Shown here: positions 1 to 5,171 of the stretch, one piece after another | How positions within the stretch are numbered: the first letter of the stretch is position 1 | Layout: each line of letters starts with the position of its first letter | Source of the DNA: Deltaproteobacteria bacterium | GTDB taxonomy: Bacteria; Desulfobacterota; BSN033; UBA1163 | NCBI GenBank assembly: GCA_016875155.1 | Contig: VGSD01000243.1 | Location: 1 to 5,171 of the forward strand | Reading direction: 5' to 3' | DNA: 5,171 nt | The notes under the pieces: model-generated | Told to the model about the DNA's origin: nothing | Seen by the model: only the letters and a program-made list of their open reading frames with translations | The model's database searches: none | Translations under genes and position numbers: made by a program

Positions 1-20
1 TTAGAGCAAGGGGTTTATCA

Positions 21-117
21 ATTGCGGATTGCGGATTTCGGAATGCCGATTTAAAAGGTTTTGGATTCCGCAATCCCCCGACCAGGTCGGGGCAGGCGCA
101 TTCGGCAATCCGAAATT
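21..117. repeat. Imperfect palindromic intergenic repeat downstream of yajC
   Basis: This 97-bp block is built from variants of GGATTGCGGAT and its complement. The segment ATTTCGGAATGCCGA (35-49) is complementary to 102-116 at 14 of 15 positions. GGATTGCGGA (26-35) is complementary, allowing end mismatches, to the GGATTCCGCAATCC stretch near 63-76. The whole block can therefore fold into a branched hairpin on either strand. No T-run follows on the minus strand (the next bases read GATAAACCCC), so it does not look like an intrinsic terminator for yajC. It fills almost all of the 125 bp between yajC and the window edge, and I see no gene there. The style resembles dispersed short palindromic repeats of environmental bacteria. 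Copy number cannot be judged from this window. Confidence 0.7.
76..92. repeat. Perfect GC-rich mini-palindrome embedded in the 21-117 repeat
   Basis: CCCCGACC and GGTCGGGG form perfect 8-bp arms around a single central A. A folded strand would make a 6-bp stem with a 5-nt loop. The sequence interrupts the AT-richer GGATTCCGCAATC / GCATTCGGCAATCCG palindrome around it and is much more GC-rich, which suggests a separate element inserted in the loop. A CAGGCG tail (93-98) follows on the right. Confidence 0.65.
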
Positions 118-125
118 ATATTATA

Positions 126-446
126 TTATCCCTTATTGATTACTCCTGCGATATGTCCCCGGTTGACCTTCACTCTCACCTTGTCAGAGATTTCCACAGT
201 GATTTTGTCATCTTTGATGCCGGTGATTTTGCCGTAGATTCCTCCGTTGGTCAGGACCTCATCTCCTTCTTTGATATTCGACAATAGATTCCGGTGCTCC
301 TTGGCCCGTTTCTGCTGGGGACGAATAAGCAGGAAATAGAAGATGACGAAGATCAAGATGATGGGGAGAAAACTCAAAAACTGGGAACCTCCTTGCCCCC
401 CACTTCCTCCCGGCGCTCCCATTGCATAAGCCAGATCCGTTAACAT
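126..446 (-). CDS. yajC: YajC, preprotein translocase accessory subunit
   Basis: Small inner-membrane protein that associates with SecD-SecF and the SecYEG translocon and supports protein export. The 106-residue length is normal for the family. A short N-terminus with a Gly/Ser/Gln-rich stretch (residues 11-21) leads into one hydrophobic membrane segment at about 23-41. The signature IRPQQKR follows at 41-47, placing the positive, cytosolic side after the helix. The soluble domain contains GDEVLTNGGIYGKI at 61-74, typical of YajC, and a basic VRVKVNRGHI segment at 90-99. The ATG start has a strong Shine-Dalgarno sequence. It is the third gene of a queA-tgt-yajC series on the same strand, 87 bp after tgt; secD and secF would normally follow beyond the left edge. 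Identification is secure. Whether it shares one transcript with tgt is inference. Confidence 0.97.
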   Translation of the reverse strand: MLTDLAYAMGAPGGSGGQGGSQFLSFLPIILIFVIFYFLLIRPQQKRAKEHRNLLSNIKEGDEVLTNGGIYGKITGIKDDKITVEISDKVRVKVNRGHIAGVINKG

Positions 447-450
447 AGTT

Positions 451-458
451 CCTCCTTT
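451..458 (-). promoter_or_regulatory. Ribosome binding site of yajC
   Basis: Read on the minus strand this is AAAGGAGG followed by AACT and ATG, a near-ideal Shine-Dalgarno core placed 4-6 nt before the start. It fixes the yajC start codon. The upstream genes queA and tgt have no comparable site. Confidence 0.85.
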
Positions 459-470
459 TTTATTTTATTC

Positions 471-510
471 TGATAAACGAATTACACGAATGATAACGAA
501 TTTCGCGAAT
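471..510. repeat. Two tandem degenerate 20-nt repeats between tgt and yajC
   Basis: TGATAAACGAATTACACGAA (471-490) is followed directly by TGATAACGAATTTCGCGAAT (491-510). Counting the shared boundary T, the copies agree at 18 of 21 aligned positions, with one gap and two substitutions. Each contains CGAATT-3 nt-CGAAT, giving four CGAAT words in all. The repeat sits between the tgt stop and the yajC Shine-Dalgarno, so it lies in the mRNA if tgt and yajC are cotranscribed. I recall similar CGAATTACACGAAT strings from intergenic DNA of environmental genomes, but that is memory, not a search. No function can be read from it. Confidence 0.7.
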
Positions 511-533
511 AAAATCTATTCCTTTTTATTTTT

Positions 534-1694
<1,161 letters not shown>

Positions 1695-1699
1695 CTATC

Positions 1700-1818
1700 G
1701 GAATAATGGAATAGTGGAATATTGGATTGTTGGGTTTATCTCAATCATTAATCTTGTCGTGGAAAAATTTTGCTTTATTTAAAAACATTATTCCATCATT
1801 CCAGTATTCCAACATTCC
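1700..1818. repeat. Inverted arrays of a GGAATANT-type octamer between queA and tgt
   Basis: The left arm (1700-1731) is four octamers in a row: GGAATAAT, GGAATAGT, GGAATATT, GGATTGTT. The right arm (1787-1818) is four octamers of the complementary form: ATTATTCC, ATCATTCC, AGTATTCC, AACATTCC. In antiparallel register the arms agree at 24 of 32 positions, and the 8-nt period allows slipped pairing. The 55-nt middle is AT-rich and not repetitive. The element starts 14 bp before the tgt start and ends 9 bp from the queA stop, so it fills nearly the whole gap. It could form a long imperfect hairpin in a queA-tgt transcript. No terminator-like T-run follows on the minus strand. Confidence 0.75.
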
Positions 1819-1827
1819 ATATATCTC

Positions 1828-2856
1828 TTACAGGATCAACATGGCATCGCCATAACTGTAAAACCGATACTTTCTTTCAACCGCTTCTTGATAGGCTCTC
1901 AGAATGAACTTCCTGCCAGCAAACGCTGAGACGAGCATGATCAACGTCGATTTAGGGAGGTGAAAATTGGTCACCAAGCCGTCAATAACCCTTAACCGGT
2001 AGGGAGGATGGATAAAAAGAGAGGCGAATCCTGTTCCTGGTTTGATCCTGCCTTTATGGTCGGAAAAAGATTCGAGAGCCCGGGTCGTCGTCGTTCCAAC
2101 GGCAATGATCCTCCCCCCTCGCGCTCTTGCCCGATCAATTTCTTCTGCCACTTCCTCTGTGATCTCCACCCACTCCTTATCCATCTTGTGTTCTTCGACC
2201 TCTTTCGCTTTAACCGAAGCGAATGTTCCTGGTCCGATGTGAAGGGTGATGAAGACGATTTTGATTCCTTTCTCTCTTAATGCAAGGATCATCGAGTGTG
2301 TAAAATGAAGACCCGCTGTGGGAGCAGCAATCGATCCGTCTTCCTTCGCAATGACGGTCTGGTAACGGTCCCAATCAAGGGGTTCATCTTCTCTCTTGAT
2401 ATAGGGAGGAAGCGGTATATGGCCTTCCTTCTGGAGAAGATCCTCTACCCGTATTCCTTCGGGAAAAGTGATTTTTCCCCTCCCGCCTTTCACATTGCTC
2501 AATTTCCCATAAACTTCCTTTCCGAATCGAATTTGGACTCCGCCCTTCACCTTTCCAACATTTCTGACCAGGGCATCCCATTGCCCCTTGACTCCATTCC
2601 ATGAGGGGATGAGAAGAGCCTCAACCCTTCCACCGGTTTCTTTGAATCCGATCAATCGGGCAGGGAGGACACGGGTATTATTCATCACCAGGAGATCGCC
2701 GGAGTTTAAATCATCAGGGATATCCTCGAATCTCCGATGCTCAATCGATCCCCGGCTTCGGCTGAGGACCATTAAACGGGACTCTCCCCGCTGGGAGGAG
2801 GGATACTGGGCGATGAGTGACTTTGGAAGAGTGTAATCGAACTCTTCAATTTTCAT
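1828..2856 (-). CDS. queA: S-adenosylmethionine:tRNA ribosyltransferase-isomerase
   Basis: Cytosolic enzyme that transfers and isomerises the ribosyl group of S-adenosylmethionine onto preQ1 at tRNA position 34, giving epoxyqueuosine. It works directly after Tgt, encoded next on this strand. The 342-residue length is typical. Family motifs appear in order: FDYTLPKSLIAQYP (6-19), NNTRVLPARL (59-68), GHIPLPPYI (145-153), GSIAAPTAGLHFT (174-186), HIGPGTF (206-212), VGTTTTRALES (253-263), TNFHLPKSTL (296-305) and the C-terminal RFYSYGDAMLIL (331-342). The start MKIEEFDYTLP matches the usual N-terminus, though no clear Shine-Dalgarno precedes it. VGTTTTRALES departs slightly from the more common VGTTSVRTLES, a conservative change. 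It is the first gene of the minus-strand block and is divergent from purM. Confidence 0.98.
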   Translation of the reverse strand: MKIEEFDYTLPKSLIAQYPSSQRGESRLMVLSRSRGSIEHRRFEDIPDDLNSGDLLVMNNTRVLPARLIGFKETGGRVEALLIPSWNGVKGQWDALVRNVGKVKGGVQIRFGKEVYGKLSNVKGGRGKITFPEGIRVEDLLQKEGHIPLPPYIKREDEPLDWDRYQTVIAKEDGSIAAPTAGLHFTHSMILALREKGIKIVFITLHIGPGTFASVKAKEVEEHKMDKEWVEITEEVAEEIDRARARGGRIIAVGTTTTRALESFSDHKGRIKPGTGFASLFIHPPYRLRVIDGLVTNFHLPKSTLIMLVSAFAGRKFILRAYQEAVERKYRFYSYGDAMLIL

Positions 2857-2875
2857 ATTTCAAACATCAAAAAGG

Positions 2876-2904
2876 ATTTTAGTTCAATTAAGTTAACAGG
2901 TTAA
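2876..2904 (-). promoter_or_regulatory. Possible sigma-70-type promoter of queA
   Basis: On the minus strand TTAACC (2904-2899, 4 of 6 to TTGACA) is separated by 17 nt from TAAAAT (2881-2876, 5 of 6 to TATAAT). Initiation would be expected near 2869, leaving a leader of only about 13 nt before the queA ATG, consistent with the lack of a Shine-Dalgarno. The region is AT-rich, so chance matches are likely. Confidence 0.35.
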
Positions 2905-2990
2905 ACACGAATCCGCAAGTCACAATTTGACTTTTAGGTACGCTTCGATTAACTTAGAACCTAAATTGAGCGATTTATTTTAAATTTCAT

Positions 2991-3064
2991 TGTAGCGCAA
3001 CCCTTTAGGGTTGCTTTTCATGCCTACCTGCGGTAGGCAAGCAAGGCTAAAGCCTTGCGCTACA
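2991..3064. repeat. Three-hairpin palindromic repeat with 10-bp terminal inverted repeat
   Basis: TGTAGCGCAA (2991-3000) and TTGCGCTACA (3055-3064) are perfect 10-bp inverted ends. Inside are three perfect hairpins, each with 8-bp arms. The first is GCAACCCT/AGGGTTGC (2997-3014, 2-nt centre). The second is TGCCTACC/GGTAGGCA (3021-3039, 3-nt centre). The third is GCAAGGCT/AGCCTTGC (3041-3058, 2-nt centre). The first and third overlap the terminal arms, so a strand can fold as side-by-side hairpins or as a closed stem with inner branches. This resembles REP/BIME-like dispersed repeats; I recall the GTAGCGCAACC...GGTTGCGCTACA type from environmental bacterial genomes, but dispersal cannot be confirmed here. 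Confidence 0.85.
3021..3039. repeat. Perfect mini-palindrome at the centre of the three-hairpin repeat
   Basis: TGCCTACC-TGC-GGTAGGCA has perfect 8-bp arms and a 3-nt centre. It lies between the two outer hairpins of the 2991-3064 repeat and shares no bases with their arms, so it can be viewed as a separate insertion in the loop. Its position is comparable to the CCCCGACC-A-GGTCGGGG palindrome inside the 21-117 repeat. Confidence 0.65.
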
Positions 3065-3163
3065 AATCACCGTTTGGGTGATTTTAAACCTGATCTGAAG
3101 TCTGTTGCTAAAGAGGTTTTCAAAAAAAATCGCTCAATTTGGGTAGAAATAATTTTCAGGATT

Positions 3164-3209
3164 GATAAATCACCCCCAGTTTCCTCGGGGAAGGGGGGGT
3201 TAGATTATC
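3164..3209. repeat. C/G-rich imperfect hairpin in the purM leader
   Basis: A CCCCC run (3173-3177) faces a run of seven G (3193-3199), with TTCC/GGAA (3181-3184 and 3189-3192) closing a TCGG loop and GATAA/TTATC at the outer ends (3164-3168 and 3205-3209). In plus-strand RNA this would be a strong bulged hairpin ending 12 nt before the purM Shine-Dalgarno. A weak T-rich stretch (CTTTTAAT, 3209-3216) follows, so attenuation is conceivable but not shown. It also resembles the C-run/G-run intergenic repeats common in some environmental genomes. Confidence 0.5.
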
Positions 3210-3221
3210 TTTTAATATCCT

Positions 3222-3227
3222 AAGGGG
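3222..3227 (+). promoter_or_regulatory. Ribosome binding site of purM
   Basis: AAGGGG lies 5 nt before the ATG at 3233. It supports the annotated start, as does the downstream YKDSGVD motif typical of the PurM N-terminus. Confidence 0.7.
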
Positions 3228-3232
3228 AAAAG

Positions 3233-4273
3233 ATGAAAAAATTCTCTTACAAAGATTCGGGTGTTGATGTTGAGAAGGGAGATTCATTCGTCCAGGCCAT
3301 CAAATCGATGGTCGAAGCCACGTTCCGTCCGGACGTGATGACGAAGATTGGCGGTTTTGCAGGGTGCGTCTCTCTCAACCTCGAAAGGTATAAGAAGCCC
3401 GTTCTGGTTTCTTCAACGGATGGAGTGGGGACCAAATTGAAGATCGCTTTCCTCATGGACCGTCATGACACCATAGGCATTGATCTGGTAGCCATGTGTG
3501 TCAATGACATCATTGTCAGCGGAGCCAGACCGCTCTTTCTCTTGGACTATTTTGCGACCTCGAGGTTGGACCAGGAGAAAGCAATGGAGGTGGTTAGTGG
3601 TATCGCCAAAGGGTGTATGGAAGCCGAATGTTCTCTCATTGGGGGCGAAACCGCGGAGATGCCGGGATTTTATGTAGAAGGAGAATATGATCTTGCTGGC
3701 TTTGTAGTCGGGATTGTAGAAAACTCACAAATGATTGACGGTTCAGGTGTGACTGTTGGAGATAAGTTGATTGGAATTGCCTCAAGTGGCCTCCATAGCA
3801 ATGGATATTCACTGGTCAGAAAAATCATCCTTGAACACCTTCGGATGGATCTCAGCCAAAGGGTGGATGAGATCGGGGAAGTCCTTGGAGATGAACTTCT
3901 TCGACCAACCCGGATCTATGTCAGGACCGTGCTGCCCCTGATCAGAGATTTCAATATCGGCGGAATTGCCCATATCACTGGCGGAGGGATTACAGGTAAT
4001 CTTCCGCGTGTCATTCCAAAAGGGTGTAAGGCCATCGTTCGCAAAGGGACATGGGATATCCCCCCGATCTTCCCGTTCCTGCAGGAGAAAGGAAATATTT
4101 CGGAAGATGAGATGTTTAAAACCTTCAATAATGGGATCGGGATGATCCTTATTGTAAAGAGCAAGGAAGCCGAGGAGATTCTGGGAAGGCTTCGCTCGAT
4201 GGGGGAGAAGGCATTTTCCATCGGAGAGATTGGAAAGGCAGAGAAGGAAGAGGACTCCATCGAGCTTATCTAA
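3233..4273 (+). CDS. purM: Phosphoribosylformylglycinamidine cyclo-ligase (AIR synthetase)
   Basis: Cytosolic purine biosynthesis enzyme that closes the imidazole ring: it converts formylglycinamidine ribonucleotide (FGAM) plus ATP into aminoimidazole ribonucleotide (AIR). The 346-residue length is standard. Motifs in order: YKDSGVD (6-12), the nucleotide-binding STDGVGTKLK (61-70), GIDLVAMCVNDI (82-93), LIGGETAEMPG (135-145), GLHSNGYSLVR (186-196), LRPTRIYV (223-230), GIAHITGGGITGNLPRVIP (244-262) and MFKTFNNGIGM (294-304). This covers both the N-terminal ATP-binding half and the C-terminal half of the PurM fold, with no gap or frameshift. It is the first gene of the plus-strand block, 16 bp before the DUF523 gene and divergent from queA. 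No other pur gene is in view. Confidence 0.98.
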   Translation: MKKFSYKDSGVDVEKGDSFVQAIKSMVEATFRPDVMTKIGGFAGCVSLNLERYKKPVLVSSTDGVGTKLKIAFLMDRHDTIGIDLVAMCVNDIIVSGARPLFLLDYFATSRLDQEKAMEVVSGIAKGCMEAECSLIGGETAEMPGFYVEGEYDLAGFVVGIVENSQMIDGSGVTVGDKLIGIASSGLHSNGYSLVRKIILEHLRMDLSQRVDEIGEVLGDELLRPTRIYVRTVLPLIRDFNIGGIAHITGGGITGNLPRVIPKGCKAIVRKGTWDIPPIFPFLQEKGNISEDEMFKTFNNGIGMILIVKSKEAEEILGRLRSMGEKAFSIGEIGKAEKEEDSIELI

Positions 4274-4289
4274 AAAGCCTTATGTGACC

Positions 4290-4775
4290 ATGCCACAAAA
4301 AAGATCATCCTCGAAAATAACACTCAAAACCCCTTCGACATCGAATCAAATCGTGTTGTTAAGCGCCTGCCTGACCGGGATCGAAAGCCGTTACGATGGT
4401 CATCATAAGTTGAGAAAAGGGTTGCTTCGGAAATTAAGGAAGTGTCCGATCCTGCCTGTCTGTCCCGAGCAGTTGGGCGGCCTTTCCACTCCGAGGAGCC
4501 GCGCACAGATCATTGGAGGAAACGGGTCTGAGGTCCTGAAAGGAAAGGCAAGGGTGGTTAACGCCCAAGGACAGGATGTGACCGCCCAATTCATCAAAGG
4601 GGCTAAAGAAACCCTTAAAATCGTCAGACTGAATAACATCAATAAAGTTTTTCTTAAGGAGGGAAGTCCTTCCTGTGGGACCAAACGTTGTATCAGAAGA
4701 GAGAAACAATCAGGCCCGGGAGTGACCACAGCCCTTCTTCTAAAAGAAGGAATCGACGTCGTTGGAGTAGAATAA
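4290..4775 (+). CDS. DUF523 family protein, TudS-like putative Fe-S desulfidase
   Basis: Small cytosolic protein, 161 aa from the chosen ATG. DUF523 includes TudS, a thiouracil desulfidase with a [4Fe-4S] cluster held by three cysteines; that activity here is inference from family. Numbered from the ATG: LLSACLTG with Cys27, RYDGHHK at 34-40, LPVCPEQLGGLSTPR with Cys58 and Glu60, EGSPSCGTKRC with Cys129, and the terminal GPGVTTALLLKEGIDVVGVE. The usual CRYDG reads SRYDG here, so that cysteine is absent while the three others expected at the cluster site remain. The Ser/Thr/Lys-rich first 20 residues exceed the usual family start; GTG at 4353 would give a trimmed 141-residue form, and TTG at 4230 would overlap purM. 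None has a good Shine-Dalgarno, so coupling to purM translation is plausible. Confidence 0.9.
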   Translation: MPQKRSSSKITLKTPSTSNQIVLLSACLTGIESRYDGHHKLRKGLLRKLRKCPILPVCPEQLGGLSTPRSRAQIIGGNGSEVLKGKARVVNAQGQDVTAQFIKGAKETLKIVRLNNINKVFLKEGSPSCGTKRCIRREKQSGPGVTTALLLKEGIDVVGVE

Positions 4776-4799
4776 GGACAGAGAAGTAAACAGACCTCG

Positions 4800-5171
4800 A
4801 TGAAATCTGATTCTAAAGTCTTTGATGTGGTGATATTGGGGACCGGGCTGAGTGGCTTGATCGCTGCCACCCAGTTAGCCAAAGAGCACCGTAGCGTTCT
4901 GCTTTTAAAAGAGAAAAGATATTGTTCTTTCTTTAAAAGGGATGGGTATTGCTTCATCCCATTTTCAAACTTTTCAGAGAAACTGGTTCAAACAGGCCCA
5001 TTGAAGAAGGTATTTTATTCAATAGACCGGCGTGGAGACCCGAGTGGAAGAGGCCGAACAGAACAGGACATCTTCTATCAGGTGGTTCTTCCTGGAGCGC
5101 GAATCGACGTTTATCGTGAACCTTCCCGTCTTAAGAGGGAATGGAAAAGAGAGTTCCCGGACGAATTGAAT
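4800..5171 (+). CDS. FAD/NAD(P)-binding oxidoreductase, N-terminal part (truncated by window edge)
   Basis: The frame is open from the ATG at 4800 to the window edge, giving 124 residues without a stop. Residues 8-39 form a dinucleotide-binding beta-alpha-beta unit: FDVVILGTGLSGLIAA with GTGLSG (14-19) as the GxGxxG loop, then a helix, then SVLLLKEK with Glu38 placed to bind the adenine ribose. This is the usual N-terminus of FAD-dependent oxidoreductases, dehydrogenases and desaturases. The rest of the visible part is basic and not recognisable (YCSFFKRDGYCFIPF at 41-55, VFYSIDRRGD at 71-80). Substrate and subfamily cannot be named. A weak GAGAAG (4781-4786) lies 13 nt before the start, and AAGGA slightly further up. 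It starts 24 bp after the DUF523 gene on the same strand, probably in the same operon. Confidence 0.8.
   Translation, partial: MKSDSKVFDVVILGTGLSGLIAATQLAKEHRSVLLLKEKRYCSFFKRDGYCFIPFSNFSEKLVQTGPLKKVFYSIDRRGDPSGRGRTEQDIFYQVVLPGARIDVYREPSRLKREWKREFPDELN

Larger units (their letters stand above)
2959..3144. repeat. Outer 18-bp inverted repeat enclosing the three-hairpin element
   Basis: ACCTAAATTGAGCGATTT (2959-2976) is complementary to AAATCGCTCAATTTGGGT (3127-3144) at 17 of 18 positions, including 14 uninterrupted (2963-2976 with 3127-3140). The one mismatch would be a G-U wobble in plus-strand RNA. The arms enclose 150 bp holding the three-hairpin core, the adjoining AAATCACC/GGTGATTT hairpin and an AAACCT/AGGTTT pair (3086-3091 and 3114-3119). 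No transposase lies between the arms and I see no clear target-site duplication. It could be a small non-autonomous element or a large RNA fold; the sequence alone does not decide. Confidence 0.65.
2857..3232. other. 376-bp divergent intergenic region between queA and purM, no gene
   Basis: No credible coding sequence is present. One open frame here (about 3011-3223, plus) starts inside a palindrome and simply translates it. Reading rightward from queA, the region holds a possible queA promoter and a TTTAGGT/ACCTAAA inverted pair (2933-2939 and 2959-2965). Next comes a nested palindromic element (2959-3144) with a three-hairpin core, and a fourth hairpin, AAATCACC-GTTTG-GGTGATTT (3064-3084), touching that core. 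Last are a C/G-rich imperfect hairpin (3164-3209) and the purM ribosome binding site. I found no convincing purM promoter and no recognisable preQ1 or purine riboswitch. Confidence 0.8.

Noticed and set aside
21..117. Intrinsic terminator after yajC
   Set aside because: The palindrome is imperfect and no T-run follows it on the minus strand.
115..125. TATAAT-like boxes on the minus strand just after the yajC stop
   Set aside because: At 17-nt spacing the upstream hexamers (GTAATC, CAGGAG) do not resemble a -35 box; the match is expected by chance in this AT-rich stretch.
2491..2856. QueA start further downstream because no Shine-Dalgarno is visible
   Set aside because: MKIEEFDYTLPKSLIAQYP aligns with the normal QueA N-terminus, so the first ATG is kept.
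2857..2960. Possible preQ1 riboswitch upstream of queA
   Set aside because: The minus-strand leader lacks the compact hairpin plus A-rich tail of preQ1 class I, and the putative promoter leaves only about 13 nt of leader.
2959..3144. Insertion sequence or its remnant
   Set aside because: Only 150 bp lie between the arms, with no transposase fragment and no clear target duplication; at most a non-autonomous element.
3164..3209. CRISPR or other array-like origin for the clustered repeats near purM
   Set aside because: There are no direct repeats separated by unique spacers of constant length; the structure is purely inverted.
3085..3232. Possible purine riboswitch or attenuator before purM
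   Set aside because: No purine aptamer core (three-way junction with its conserved loop bases) is visible; only a C/G hairpin is present, which is reported as a repeat.
4403..4957. 184-codon open frame on the minus strand
   Set aside because: It is antisense to the DUF523 gene and the start of the oxidoreductase gene, both with recognisable motifs on the plus strand; its own product resembles nothing I know.

Overview
The window looks like a chromosomal housekeeping segment from a Gram-negative-type bacterium of moderate GC content. The gene order queA-tgt-yajC on one strand is the classic bacterial arrangement that usually continues into secD-secF. The intergenic gaps are full of short palindromic and periodic repeats. 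I associate that style with environmental Desulfobacterota ('Deltaproteobacteria') and neighbouring phyla, but this taxonomic guess is inference only.

Minus-strand block (about 126-2856, transcribed right to left): queA (S-adenosylmethionine:tRNA ribosyltransferase-isomerase), then tgt (tRNA-guanine transglycosylase), then yajC (Sec translocon accessory subunit). QueA and Tgt act in one pathway: Tgt inserts preQ1 at the wobble position of GUN-anticodon tRNAs, and QueA then turns preQ1 into epoxyqueuosine. YajC is unrelated in function but usually shares the operon. secD would be expected past the left edge. The two gaps inside the block, 142 and 87 bp, each hold a different repeat, and the 125 bp beyond yajC hold a third.

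Divergent intergenic region (2857-3232, 376 bp): it separates queA from purM and contains no credible gene. It holds a likely queA promoter. It also holds a nested palindromic structure: an outer 18-bp inverted repeat around a compact three-hairpin element with a 10-bp terminal inverted repeat. A C/G-rich imperfect hairpin follows just ahead of purM.

Plus-strand block (3233-5171): purM (AIR synthetase, de novo purine synthesis), then a DUF523/TudS-like putative iron-sulfur protein 16 bp later, then 24 bp later the first 124 residues of an FAD/NAD(P)-binding Rossmann protein that runs off the right edge. Tight spacing suggests one transcription unit.

The protein-coding content is conventional. 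The unusual part is the intergenic DNA: every gap of 80 bp or more carries its own structured repeat, and two of these have a small GC-rich perfect palindrome embedded inside a larger palindromic element. The least ordinary gene is the DUF523 protein, which lacks the cysteine of the CRYDG motif but keeps the other three conserved cysteines.
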